A stretch of DNA of 64,000 nucleotides from Noviherbaspirillum aerium (GTDB taxonomy: Bacteria; Pseudomonadota; Gammaproteobacteria; Burkholderiales; Burkholderiaceae_D), in contig NZ_VFAH01000015.1 of the NCBI RefSeq assembly GCF_008929045.1, positions 1-64,000 of the forward strand, written 5' to 3'. Position 1 is the first letter of the stretch. Each line of letters begins with the position of its first letter. The notes under the pieces were generated by a model, which was not told where the DNA came from, did not search any database, and worked only from the letters and a program-made list of their open reading frames with translations. Below, in pieces: positions 53,350-62,397 of the stretch. The position numbers and the translations under genes are program-made.

Positions 53350-53579
53350 GCGCATGAATCAACTCGGCTGAATGCCTGCTCTACAAATGGAGCTTGCATC
53401 AGCATGCAGAACAAGCGTCCCAAGCCGAGCGGATTTCTTTACTTTTGCAACACGCTTGTCAACTTGCATTTATTCAATGCTTCGAATTTACCGAAGAAAA
53501 ACGTCCCTTTACATCGCTTCTGCAATGATTGGAGTGCGCGTAGCATAAGGACTTTCCAATTCCTTCAATGGAGTACGCC

Positions 53580-53933
53580 ATGTCCGAAAAGCCTGAATGG
53601 GAGCTTATTGACTCCCCTCAATCCCGTCAGGAGAGCAACGGCTATCATCACGGCTCCCAAGGAAATGCCTCACAGGGGACACGCCCCTCCCCGGCACTTT
53701 TTCTTCAAGCTTTGCTTGGCAAATGGTGGCTGCTCAAGCTTGTGGGTGCGGGTGTCGCGGCTTTTATTGCCCTTGCCCTTTTGATCATGATTGGCGGTAT
53801 GCTGGTATTGACGGTTTCAGCGATAGCGTTGGTGTCGTTCTGCACTGCAAGGCTGGCTTTGTGGTTACGCGGCAAGCAACTCGGGTCTAAAACGCACATG
53901 CCTACGCGGTATCGTGAGCCTTGGCAACAATAA
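53580..53933 (+). CDS. Small membrane protein
   Basis: A 117-residue protein starting at ATG 53580 with GGAG 9 bases upstream; ATG 53568 is an alternative. The N-terminal 50 residues are hydrophilic (Ser/Gln/Gly/His-rich). Then one or two membrane helices (WWLLKLVGAGVAAFIALALL, IMIGGMLVLTVSAIALVS), and a basic tail. No family recognised. Confidence 0.55.
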   Translation: MSEKPEWELIDSPQSRQESNGYHHGSQGNASQGTRPSPALFLQALLGKWWLLKLVGAGVAAFIALALLIMIGGMLVLTVSAIALVSFCTARLALWLRGKQLGSKTHMPTRYREPWQQ

Positions 53934-54310
53934 TGAATGCTTGTACCAATAAATTCTCGGCTTCGTCTCGCGTAGCTTATTTCTGCATCGGGCGAGAAAA
54001 CTATTTCCAATGGATGTAATTGTTATAGAAACCCCAACTGCTGGCCCGAAAAATGCTTGCTATTTTATAAAGCACTTGAAGTGCGCAGTAGGCATTCATG
54101 TTTCATCGCGCGCACTGCTTAACCTGGTAGGCGAGGCGAAATAATATTTCCCCAGCTTTCATCCGAGGATGGAGCCCATGGAGCATGGATATCAATACAC
54201 GTAATCAGTATTGGTGTATGCAGCCACCGATGCTCGAGTTGAATCTTTGTAGGCGCAGATGTCATGTTTCTACCGATCGCCAGTTCGAAAAAATTTCTTT
54301 GTTCACTGCA

Positions 54311-54610
54311 ATGAATACACAGACTCTTTCACCAAACTCTCTCGACTATGACCCCAACCGTTTGCTGGATACCTTGCTTGCGCGTCTGGGGGTCAACAGC
54401 GACAAAGCTCTGTCACGCAAACTCCAGGTCGCCTATTCGGTAATCAGCAAGATTCGCAGCCGCCGTATTCCGATCGCGGCCTCGCTGCTGCTGTGGATGT
54501 CTGAATGTACCGGGGCTAGCATCAATGAACTTCGGCAGATTCTCGGCGATCGGCGCGCCAAAGCACGAATGGTCTATATCAAGAACTCAAGACCGTTGCC
54601 GCGAGCTTGA
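54311..54610 (+). CDS. HTH-type regulator, phage-repressor-like
   Basis: A 99-residue helix-turn-helix protein. ATG 54311 is chosen because the domain begins just after it; a longer frame from 54185 is unlikely. LLDTLLARLGVNSDKALSRK and VAYSVISKIRSRRIPIAAS form the HTH (ALSRKLQVAYSVISKIR), followed by WMSECTGASINELRQIL. This architecture is that of small Cro/CI-like regulators. A terminator follows. The target is unknown. Confidence 0.65.
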   Translation: MNTQTLSPNSLDYDPNRLLDTLLARLGVNSDKALSRKLQVAYSVISKIRSRRIPIAASLLLWMSECTGASINELRQILGDRRAKARMVYIKNSRPLPRA

Positions 54611-54635
54611 GTCATTACGCTGTTCTCCGCACATC

Positions 54636-54659
54636 CGCCGGGTTCGAAAGAATCCGGCG
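54636..54659 (+). terminator. Candidate intrinsic terminator with GAAA tetraloop
   Basis: CGCCGGGTTC and GAATCCGGCG pair over 10 positions (one G-T wobble) around GAAA, followed by TTTC. It starts 26 bases after the HTH gene stop. Confidence 0.6.
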
Positions 54660-55110
54660 TTTCACCGGCAGCCTCGTTCACCTTCCGGCAGCTTTCCGCC
54701 GCCCGTCATCCTATCCTCACTCATGGCTTTGCCTGCATGCTCAAGCGGGGTTAATCCATTCATTTGTGTTTGCCGCACGACACATGACAGATCGACCGCA
54801 CCATGCACTTGATCCCTTGCACGAAAATCGGGCAACGCTTTGGTGCAACGTTTTTTCAACTTAGGTTCGGGAACAGGTTGATACCGTACGACTCCATCGA
54901 AACATCAGTACCAGATCGACTCATTGCGAATGTCTGGATTGCAGGTCAAACATGACTAAGCACTGCCTGACAAATCAGAGACATTGAATCGATTGCTTGC
55001 ACTCGACAAACTTCGTGCCTGGGTCCTGCACACCGGGGACAACTCCGCGATGACTGACCATACCAGGCGGTTATCAATACCGAAGCCGTTCAATCTTCAG
55101 GAGGAAAAGA
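54660..55110. other. Intergenic region, 450 bp
   Basis: No supported gene. A minus-strand frame at 54662-54859 has a fragment (NGLTPLEHAGKAM) reminiscent of an ankyrin repeat but too short to call. The AGGAGG at the end belongs to the YbhB gene. Confidence 0.35.
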
Positions 55111-55746
55111 ATGCTTGAAAAATTGCCGAGCGTGATAGGACAGGCGCTGCAGGATCGACGAGCAGGTCTGGACAGCATAGCCTTTAACCTGATCGATCTG
55201 CGAAACGGAACGGCAGCCATTTCTGTCAGCAGCCTTGCTTTTGGCGATCACGAGGCCATACCCGAACAGTACACGGCCGACGGCGTCGGCACCTCGCCAC
55301 CTCTGGAATGGACCGGCGTGCCCGACGGAACGGGCTCGCTCCTCCTCATGGTGGAAGATGCGGATGCACCTACGCCACATCCGCTGGTGCATGCCATCGT
55401 GGCTTCGCTCCCTCCGAAAGACGGCAATATTGGGGAAGGCGCATTGGGCGACGACGGACTTGACGGTGACATCGGACGCAATTCCTATCTGCGCACCGGA
55501 TGGCTGCCGCCGGATCCGCCTCCGGGACACGGCGTACATCGCTATGCATTTCAGGTGTTTGCGCTCGATTCCGAAGCCGTTCTCCCCGGAACACCAGGGC
55601 GCGAAGCGGCACTCAGGGCGATCGAGGAACATGCGATCGCCAGCGGTTGCCTGATCGGCACCTATGAACGCCCCGACGGCTCGATCAAGATACCCGCATC
55701 GACTGCGGTCGGAGTTGTCGGTCCGACGCAGACGCCGGGCACGTAA
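55111..55746 (+). CDS. YbhB/YbcL-type PEBP-fold protein
   Basis: A 211-residue Raf-kinase-inhibitor-like protein (PEBP fold). Motifs include PEQYTADGVGTSPPLEWTGV, LLLMVEDADAPTPHPLVHAIV, and GHGVHRYAFQVFAL. It lacks a signal peptide. The N-terminal 45 residues are longer than in minimal members. It starts at ATG 55111 behind GGAGGAAAA. Its ligand is unknown; PEBP proteins bind small phosphorylated or phospholipid ligands. Confidence 0.85.
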   Translation: MLEKLPSVIGQALQDRRAGLDSIAFNLIDLRNGTAAISVSSLAFGDHEAIPEQYTADGVGTSPPLEWTGVPDGTGSLLLMVEDADAPTPHPLVHAIVASLPPKDGNIGEGALGDDGLDGDIGRNSYLRTGWLPPDPPPGHGVHRYAFQVFALDSEAVLPGTPGREAALRAIEEHAIASGCLIGTYERPDGSIKIPASTAVGVVGPTQTPGT

Positions 55747-55808
55747 CACGCGTCCAGCCTGTCAGCGCTTCCTTCAGGAACCGGTACCGGAGGCGTTCCC
55801 GCAAATGA

Positions 55809-56294
55809 TCAGGCGTGGCGCATTGCAACTGCCTGGCGCTGAGAAATGAATTCGGAAAAGGTATCGAGCAATATACGGGCGCGAAACGGCTTGAGGATGA
55901 CCCTGGTCACTTTTCGATGCCGCAGCTCCTGCAAGAGAACGGCATCGCAATGTTCGACCAAAACCGCAAGCGGCATGTCTCGGCATGATGGCTCGCTGCT
56001 CTCACGTATGTCATCGAGGAGACTGAAATCGTATTGCGCATATCGGCGCTCGCCGAAGTCCAGCGCGATGACCGCGCCATGGTACGTGCGTTCGCCAAGC
56101 ATGCGGCAGGCCGCCGCCTGGCTGGCGGCTTCGTGGATGTGCGCAATTCCCAAGGTACGCGCGGTGAGCGCGACGGTGCGCCGAAGCAGAGGGTCCTTTT
56201 CCACCAGCAGCATGGAGTGCGGAAGTGCGGAGGCCGACGCTGATCGAGCAGGTACGGAATGCTCTCTGCGTCCTGCAATGGCCGGTGCATTCAT
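55809..56294 (-). CDS. Receiver-like protein (degenerate CheY-type)
   Basis: A 161-residue single-domain protein. It has a receiver-like fold: MLLVEKDPLLRRTVALTART, HGAVIALDFGE (Asp at the phosphorylation position), CRDMPLAVLVEH and VILKPFRARILL (Lys). The usual acidic pair near strand 1 is EKDP. There is no output domain. It overlaps the upstream GAF gene by 4 bases (ATGA), so the two are probably one functional pair. Confidence 0.65.
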   Translation of the reverse strand: MNAPAIAGRREHSVPARSASASALPHSMLLVEKDPLLRRTVALTARTLGIAHIHEAASQAAACRMLGERTYHGAVIALDFGERRYAQYDFSLLDDIRESSEPSCRDMPLAVLVEHCDAVLLQELRHRKVTRVILKPFRARILLDTFSEFISQRQAVAMRHA

Positions 56295-56818
56295 GGCATG
56301 ACCTCTGGCATCTTTCCCGGCGAGAGGATTTCGGTAACGACGAGATCGCGCAGTGCGGAAAGAATCGACAGATCCGTCGAGTCGAGATGTCGTACCTTGG
56401 TATCGATCAGGCAGAGAGTGCCGATCGCCTGCCCCTCCGGCAAGATCAACGGCGCCCCGGCATAGAAGCGGATAAAGGGGTCGTCCAGAACCAGCGGGTT
56501 ATCCACAAAACGTTCGTCAACCCGCGCATCCGGCACCACAAGCACTTTGTCACAGTGAATCGCATGCCCGCAAAATGAAATCTCCCGCGGCGTTTCGCAA
56601 AGGCCGACTCCAATCTTGGATTTGAACCACTGCCGGTTTTCATCAATGAGAGACAAGAGTACCACCGGAACATCAAACTCGGCCGCGGCAAATTCGACAA
56701 TACGGTCAAAGCGCTCTTCGGGCGGCGTGTCAAGAAGCAGTAATGCGTGCAGCGCTTCGAGACGCTGTTGCTCGTTGGCGGGTATTGGAGCAGGTTCCAT
56801 ATGAGCAGGGAGTTGCAT
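56291..56818 (-). CDS. Stand-alone GAF-domain protein
   Basis: A 175-residue protein consisting of one GAF domain (about 20-165): RFDRIVEFAAAEFDVPVVLL, SLIDENRQWFKSKIGVGL, FCGHAIHCDKVLVVPDARVD, FIRFYAGAPLILPEGQAIGTL. This sequence type often occurs as an N-terminal sensor of diguanylate cyclases or kinases; here it is alone. It resembles the GAF domain of the neighbouring AI-2E fusion (same SLIDE and FYAGxP motifs), suggesting duplication. It overlaps the receiver-like gene by 4 bases. The ligand is unknown. Confidence 0.75.
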   Translation of the reverse strand: MQLPAHMEPAPIPANEQQRLEALHALLLLDTPPEERFDRIVEFAAAEFDVPVVLLSLIDENRQWFKSKIGVGLCETPREISFCGHAIHCDKVLVVPDARVDERFVDNPLVLDDPFIRFYAGAPLILPEGQAIGTLCLIDTKVRHLDSTDLSILSALRDLVVTEILSPGKMPEVMP

Positions 56819-56967
56819 TTCAGTTTATCGCAAGCAACTTTACTGCATTATCCAAACCGCCGGCAAGCAGTGGTTGAAAATCCGGCGTAGTTGCAGGTTA
56901 CGCAATAAAAAGTGGTTATGCTGCGTCCTGCTAAATCCCGCCGAATATCGCCCATAGCCGGGATATC

Positions 56968-59430
56968 TCATCCCCTGCTTCCTAACGGCAAAGGCAGGGC
57001 GCCCGCGTCGGCTCCGACCGCGTCCGTCTCCCGGGAAAGCTTGTGCCCCTTCGCCAGCTCAACCATCAACTCGTCCGCAATGACTTGCATGAGCTTGAGT
57101 TCGCGCGGACTTAATGTGCGTGGCCGCAGATCGATCACGCAGAGTGATCCAATGACATGGCCGGATTTCGTGCGCAGCGGTACACCGGCGTAGAAGCGCA
57201 TCCCGTTTTCGCGCAAAAGAGGATTTTGCGAGAAGCGCGGATCGCGGGCCGTATCCTCGACCACGAGCGGAGCATTGGCGGCCACGACATAATTGCATAC
57301 GGAAGTTTCCCGCGTCCCTTGCCGTGACTTTTCAAGTTCCTGCGGCAATCCCCATGCCCCCTTCCACAGTTGAAGGCTTTCGTCGATCAGCGATACCATC
57401 CCGATCGGCATGTCCATGGCATCGGCCACCGTATGCGCGACACGGTCCAGATGGGCGCTGTTGTCGGGATCAAGCGCGCCGCTCGATTGCAATGCGTGCA
57501 ATCGAGCCTCTTCCTCCGCAGGAACAGGTACCGGGGGCAGGTCCGCGGGCGCGACAGCCTGCCCGACGATGTCCTCGATGATGTGCGCGGCGGCCTCGAT
57601 GCTTGTTGTGGCAGAGTCGGCACCCACGTCCGTGGCAAGTTTTTCCGATGTGCCGGCTTCCGGTGCGAGGTTCCAGGCGCCGACCACAATCTTAAGACGG
57701 CGCGACCGCGGCCTCAGCCGGCGGCAGACGAAACGTGCGTAGGCTTTGGGCGTCGGATTGAGATAGGAAAGGCACACCACTTCGACGCCTGCCAGATCCA
57801 GACCGCCGATATTGTCCAGGCTGATGGCGGCCGAGGGAATGACACGAGCCCCTATGCCGCGCCCCTCAAGCACATGGCCCAGCAGCGTGGCGGCCGCGAA
57901 GTCAAGTTCGCCTCGGCCGGCGACACACAAAACGGGCGTGCCCAGCCACTGTATCGGATGCTTGCCCTCCTCCTCCAGCCTGCGCAATTCAAAGTCATGC
58001 AAATCCGCGACGACCGCGCGGATTCCATCGGCAACGTTCTTGCGATCGTCCTTGCTGGCGCCCCGCTCCCGTGCATTCTCCGCAAGCCGCAATGCGGGCA
58101 AGGCCACCTTGTCGTAGAACGTCAGCAGGGAATCTCCGGCGACCTCTTCTTCCGCAATGTCGATAGCTTCTTCGACATTGCCTGCCAGTAGACGCTGATA
58201 GATGCGCTCATCCGCGGACAGCACCGGGTCGCTTCCGAGAAGCACATCGATGAAGGCCAGTTGCGGAACGTAACGGCCCATCACGACGAAACAGACGGTC
58301 AGCGGAGTTGCGAGAATCAGCCCGACCGGCCCCCACAGCAGGGTCCAGAAAATCGCCGACAGGATCACCGCCATTGGCGTCATGCCGGTACTCGAACCGT
58401 AAAGCCAGGGCTCAATCACGTTGTTGCTGACCAGTTCCAGCACAAGGATCAGCGCACCGGTCCACAGCAGCATGTTCCAGCCCGGGTCGACTGCGAACGC
58501 CAGCATCATGGGAAAAATCCCGGCGATCACCGGCCCGAGATAGGGAATGAAGCGCAGCAGCGTCGCCAGCAGCGCCCAGAGAAAAGCCCCAGGTACGCCG
58601 ATCAGGTACAAGCCGATGCCAAGCGGTATGCCGTACGTTGCATTCACGACCAGTTGCATCAATAGATAACGGCTCACGCGGCTGGCGGCTTCACTCAGTG
58701 CTTCCGTGGTGCGATGCAGGTCGGTGCCGGCCAACCGGATGAAACGGTCCCGCAGATCGCTAGGCGCAAGCAGCACGAAGAAGATGAAGACAATCACCAG
58801 GCCGGCCGTGCTGACTGGGCCCATCAGCGACCCGGCGATGCTTTGCAGGGTTTCCAGCGGATGCTGTTCGCCTGACTCGATGCGGACCGGCATGGGTTGC
58901 GTCTTTGGCGCGTTCGATGCACTGTCCCGGGTGCGCGGCGTGGTTCCGGCCACTTCCGATAATTCCTTGCCGAGCGCCTGGATGACAGCCGAGGTACGGT
59001 CGATCGCACTGCCCCCCGGCGCCGCTGATCGGATGGAGCGTATCTTCTTTTGCATTGTCTTCTGGTAGGTCGGCAGGTTTTCCGAAAGCGCTACCACCTG
59101 GCTTCCCACCAGAACGGAGACTCCGGCAACCAGGGCCACCGCGCCGCTGACCACGAAGACGACGGCTGCAGTGCGCGGCATGCGTACGCGCCTCAGCCAC
59201 GCGACCGGAGGCGCCAGCATGAAGCTCAGCAGGATGGCGAGCGCGAACGGTACGAAGATATCGCGCCCCACGTACAGCACGCCAATGCTGAGCACGACAA
59301 CAAGGGCGGTGCTGATGTTAATGCCTGGGTTTGTGGAATTGTCGGACACGGATAGGGAGCAGAGACGAGTGCAATGCCAATGTGAGAGATCGGAACGGCG
59401 ACCGCTGCCGCCACATGCCCTTACGGACAT
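56968..59430 (-). CDS. AI-2E-family permease fused to Rossmann-like and GAF domains
   Basis: An 820-residue fusion. Residues about 38-390 are an AI-2E/PerM-type membrane domain (FVPFALAILLSFMLAPPVAW, GVPGAFLWALLATLLRFIPY, LGPVIAGIFPMML, GVILATPLTVCFVV-like). About 405-485 is helical. Residues 496-605 (PVLCVAGRGELDFAAATLLG, GVEVVCLSYLNPTPKAYARF) resemble a B12-binding-type Rossmann fold. Residues 650-805 are a GAF domain (FYAGVPLRTKSGHVIGSLCV). The first ATG at 59428-59430 is followed by an unusual N-terminus; a GTG at 59349 may be the real start. It precedes the GAF/receiver pair. Confidence 0.7.
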   Translation of the reverse strand: MSVRACGGSGRRSDLSHWHCTRLCSLSVSDNSTNPGINISTALVVVLSIGVLYVGRDIFVPFALAILLSFMLAPPVAWLRRVRMPRTAAVVFVVSGAVALVAGVSVLVGSQVVALSENLPTYQKTMQKKIRSIRSAAPGGSAIDRTSAVIQALGKELSEVAGTTPRTRDSASNAPKTQPMPVRIESGEQHPLETLQSIAGSLMGPVSTAGLVIVFIFFVLLAPSDLRDRFIRLAGTDLHRTTEALSEAASRVSRYLLMQLVVNATYGIPLGIGLYLIGVPGAFLWALLATLLRFIPYLGPVIAGIFPMMLAFAVDPGWNMLLWTGALILVLELVSNNVIEPWLYGSSTGMTPMAVILSAIFWTLLWGPVGLILATPLTVCFVVMGRYVPQLAFIDVLLGSDPVLSADERIYQRLLAGNVEEAIDIAEEEVAGDSLLTFYDKVALPALRLAENARERGASKDDRKNVADGIRAVVADLHDFELRRLEEEGKHPIQWLGTPVLCVAGRGELDFAAATLLGHVLEGRGIGARVIPSAAISLDNIGGLDLAGVEVVCLSYLNPTPKAYARFVCRRLRPRSRRLKIVVGAWNLAPEAGTSEKLATDVGADSATTSIEAAAHIIEDIVGQAVAPADLPPVPVPAEEEARLHALQSSGALDPDNSAHLDRVAHTVADAMDMPIGMVSLIDESLQLWKGAWGLPQELEKSRQGTRETSVCNYVVAANAPLVVEDTARDPRFSQNPLLRENGMRFYAGVPLRTKSGHVIGSLCVIDLRPRTLSPRELKLMQVIADELMVELAKGHKLSRETDAVGADAGALPLPLGSRG

Positions 59431-59666
59431 ACTCGCAAATTAGGTTCCGGAACGGAGAAAGTGTTCCGGTGCGGCTGACTCGATCATTGTGATTGCGCAA
59501 CTTACGGCGTTACGCGACTGCATCAGGCACCTAGCCTTTGCAATGTCGATCCGCACGGCAACTCGAACAACGCGTTGAAAAAAGAGGGATTGCAATGCAT
59601 CCCTGGCATTTACAGCCAGGAAACGCATTGCATGAGTGCAGCTCCCCGCTGAGCCCCTATGAGGTT

Positions 59667-60107
59667 CTATGAGCCGATGACTCTGCAGCTTCCCGATCTG
59701 CCCAGCAGATGCCGCACTTCGCTAGCCAGCGTGCCGAACAGTTTTTCCGCGAAGCCGGCTTGCGGTGCCTTGCCCATGATGATGCGGTCGCACTTCGTTT
59801 CCGTCGCAAAGCGAACGATGGTTTCGGCGGTCCGCCCGGTTTCGATATGCGTCAGGTAAGGCACATCTGCCTTGTCCAGTGCTGCCGCGACCGGAGCCAG
59901 TTCCGCCTTGCCTGCGTCAAGATGAATTTGCCGCAGTTCTCCACAATCGAAGAATTCAGCGACATGAAGCGATAAAGGCACCTGCACGCTAAGCAGATGA
60001 ACCTGCACGGACGTCTCGCCGTAGTAGATGGCGATTGCTTCCGCCGCCGCGCTGCGCAATTGAGCCGGACTGCTGTGGATACTGACGGGAACAAGTATTT
60101 TTTTCAT
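59667..60107 (-). CDS. Universal stress protein (UspA-like)
   Basis: A 146-residue single-domain Usp. It starts KKILVPVSIHSSPAQLRSAA, has a central LLSVQVPLSLHVAEF, and ends with CDRIIMGKAPQAGFAEKLFG followed by the SEVRHLLGRSGSCRV helix. The ATP-binding-like Gly-rich segment is partly altered (MGKAPQAG). The length is normal. It lies 52 bp downstream of the TerC gene on the same strand, so the two may be co-transcribed. Confidence 0.82.
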   Translation of the reverse strand: MKKILVPVSIHSSPAQLRSAAAEAIAIYYGETSVQVHLLSVQVPLSLHVAEFFDCGELRQIHLDAGKAELAPVAAALDKADVPYLTHIETGRTAETIVRFATETKCDRIIMGKAPQAGFAEKLFGTLASEVRHLLGRSGSCRVIGS

Positions 60108-60159
60108 GGTGATTTCTTGCTCATGGATGCACGCTGCGTTCGGGCACAGGCGGCAAGGT

Positions 60160-60855
60160 TCAGCCCATCTCGTTGAGAGGTGCCTTGGCCGCGTTCCGGC
60201 GCTGCAACCACTTGCCGAGCGCGATGACGAGCAAAGCGCAGAGCATCGGCGGGACGAGGTGCAGGTTATGGTGCGCCGCGGCCCAGCCGTCGATGGCGGG
60301 ATCGGAGAATGCCATCTCGCCGGCTACCCAGCCGAGCAGCGCCGCGCCTGCGGTGATGATGACGGGGAAGCGGGTCATCAGCTTGAGGATGATGGTACTG
60401 CCGTAAATGATGAGCGGAATACTTACCCCCAGGCCGACGACCAGCAGGAAGACGTTGCCTTTGGCGGCTGCGGCGACACCGATCACATTGTCAAGGCTCA
60501 TGACCAGGTCCGCGATGATGATGGTCTTGATCGCGGCTGCCAGGTTCGAATGTCCCTCCAGCTCTTCTTCATCATCCTCGCCCTTGAGCAGATTGACGCC
60601 GATCCACAGCAGCAGCGCGGCACCGGCCAGCTTGAGATAGGGAAGCGACAACAGATAGACCGCGAAGAACGTCAGCACGATACGCAGCACGATCGCGCCG
60701 ACGCTGCCGAACAGAATGGCTTTCTTTTGCTGCGACGACGGAAGCGAACGCGAGGCAAGTGCAATGACAACGGCATTGTCCCCGCTCAGCACGATATTGA
60801 TCAGAATGATCTGGGACAGGGCAAGCCAGAATTCCGGCGCGGCCAGCATGGACAT
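60160..60855 (-). CDS. TerC-family membrane protein
   Basis: A 231-residue protein with about seven hydrophobic helices. Metal-ion transport hallmarks are ILINIVLSGDNAVVIALASR near the start and IIADLVMSLDNVIGVAAAA in the middle, the paired (S/G)xDN motifs of TerC/YjbE/Alx proteins, which export Mn2+ or bind metal. An acidic loop (LLKGEDDEEELEGH) lies between. It has AAGGAGATA before the ATG. A perfect palindrome lies 25 bp upstream. I see no convincing yybP-ykoY riboswitch. Confidence 0.85.
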   Translation of the reverse strand: MSMLAAPEFWLALSQIILINIVLSGDNAVVIALASRSLPSSQQKKAILFGSVGAIVLRIVLTFFAVYLLSLPYLKLAGAALLLWIGVNLLKGEDDEEELEGHSNLAAAIKTIIIADLVMSLDNVIGVAAAAKGNVFLLVVGLGVSIPLIIYGSTIILKLMTRFPVIITAGAALLGWVAGEMAFSDPAIDGWAAAHHNLHLVPPMLCALLVIALGKWLQRRNAAKAPLNEMG

Positions 60856-60879
60856 CGGTTATCTCCTTGATGATTTCCT

Positions 60880-60898
60880 GAAGACCGGGCCGGTCTTC
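60880..60898. promoter_or_regulatory. 19-bp palindrome upstream of terC-like gene
   Basis: GAAGACCGG and CCGGTCTTC are perfect arms around a single G. It lies 25 bp upstream of the TerC start codon, between the gene and its likely promoter, and could be an operator or a leader hairpin. Confidence 0.5.
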
Positions 60899-60981
60899 GA
60901 TTGCCGTCAAGGATACGGGGATGGCCTGTCGCCTTCCTTTCGCCCGCCTTACGCCATGCTGTCTCTATCCTTACGCCAGGC

Positions 60982-62397
60982 TTACGATGGAGTGCCGGGC
61001 AGGCCTGTGCTTCCCGAAGGGGGAAAGAAAACGGTGAAGGCATTGCCGACTCCGTCATTGTCTTCTTCCAGCGTGATGCTGGCATGATGCAAGGCTGCGA
61101 TCTCACTGACGATGGCAAGACCCAGCCCGCTCCCGTCCGCATGGCTACCGAGCAGACGATGAAAGCGCTCGAAAATACGGCTACGTTCCTCCACCGGTAT
61201 GCGGGGTCCGTCATCGCTGATGGACAGGACGTGCTGCGCGCCGCGTCGAACATGCACGGTGACTCTGCCGCCGTCCTGGCTGTAACGCACCGCGTTGTCG
61301 ATCAGGTTGTTGATCAATTCCCTCAGCCGATGCGTATCACCATCGATCATGATCCTTCCGTCCGCGCCTTCAAATCCGAGATCGATTTGGCGCTTCAGAG
61401 CTTCGGGTACCCATTCCATCGTGATCTCAAGAGCCAGCGCATGCAGATCAAGCGGCTGGAGCTTGACGCTGTCGACCGCCCCGGGCTCGTTGCGCGCCAA
61501 TGAGAGCAATTGCCCGACCAGGCGCGATAACCGGTCGGCGCTGACATACAGCTGGGCGACCGAACGCTGAAGCTTGCCGCTATCGGTTTCGCGAAGGGCC
61601 AGCTCGATCTGGGCTTTCATGCCGGCAACGGGTGTCTTGAGCTGATGAGCCGCATCGGCAATGAAACGGTTCTGGAAACCCAGGGTGGCGTCGAGCCGCT
61701 GGAGCAGTCCGTTCACCTCCGCCACCAGTGGCCTAACCTCGCCAGGAACATCGCGGTCGTCAACAGGGCTGAGATCCAGATGCGAGCGATTCGATACCGC
61801 CCGCTTGAGCGTCTGCAGCGGCTTGAGTCCCTGGCGAACGCCTACACACACCGCAATGGTGGCCAGCACAATCAGGAGCAATTGCGGAACAAGTACGCTG
61901 GCACGGATCTCCGTTGCCAGCCGCTGGCGCTTGTTGATTGTTTCCCCGACCTGTACCAGCATCTGGACAGGTTTGCCGCCCTCGGTGAATGCCATGCGCG
62001 CAGCCACCATTCTGACATCCATGCCATGGAGCGTGTCATCGTAAAAGACGACGCTTTGGTGCCCTGCGACGGCGGTGTCCGGCGGCCGGATGGCGGCATC
62101 GCCGCCTACTTCCCTGCCGTCATCCAACGAAACCTTGTAGAAGAGCCGGTCGTCCTGATCCATCATCAGCACTCTTTCCGTGGCAGGCGGAAGATCGATG
62201 CGGGGACGGCCTCCTTCATGCCGCACATGCAGGAAAACCTCGCGCGCAATTTCATGCAGTGCGCGGTCATAAGCCTGATTTGCGAAGCTGACGGAGGTGG
62301 CGTAAGTAACGAGCGAGTCAAGAAGCAGCAGGGCAAGCAGCGGACCGAGCAGCCATGTCAGCAGTTTCCGTTGAAGCGCCGGATCATGCCGAGGCAT
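60982..62397 (-). CDS. Sensor histidine kinase, TctE-like
   Basis: A 471-residue kinase from ATG 62395-62397, overlapping the response-regulator gene by 14 bases; a longer frame from 62526 is unlikely. It has an N-terminal helix (about 12-31), a periplasmic 2CSK_N-type sensor domain (32-165), a second helix (about 168-188), HAMP, HisKA with His251 in AAHQLKTPVAG, and HATPase motifs (NLIDNAVRYS, GSGLGLAIV). This order is that of TctE-type tricarboxylate sensors. Pairing with the TctD-like regulator is evident. Confidence 0.87.
   Translation of the reverse strand: MPRHDPALQRKLLTWLLGPLLALLLLDSLVTYATSVSFANQAYDRALHEIAREVFLHVRHEGGRPRIDLPPATERVLMMDQDDRLFYKVSLDDGREVGGDAAIRPPDTAVAGHQSVVFYDDTLHGMDVRMVAARMAFTEGGKPVQMLVQVGETINKRQRLATEIRASVLVPQLLLIVLATIAVCVGVRQGLKPLQTLKRAVSNRSHLDLSPVDDRDVPGEVRPLVAEVNGLLQRLDATLGFQNRFIADAAHQLKTPVAGMKAQIELALRETDSGKLQRSVAQLYVSADRLSRLVGQLLSLARNEPGAVDSVKLQPLDLHALALEITMEWVPEALKRQIDLGFEGADGRIMIDGDTHRLRELINNLIDNAVRYSQDGGRVTVHVRRGAQHVLSISDDGPRIPVEERSRIFERFHRLLGSHADGSGLGLAIVSEIAALHHASITLEEDNDGVGNAFTVFFPPSGSTGLPGTPS

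Noticed and set aside
54662-54859. Possible ankyrin fragment on the minus strand
   Set aside because: Only about 15 residues resemble an ankyrin repeat; too short to distinguish from chance.
60856-60981. Possible yybP-ykoY manganese riboswitch upstream of the TerC gene
   Set aside because: The conserved riboswitch core sequences were not found; only a short palindrome is present.
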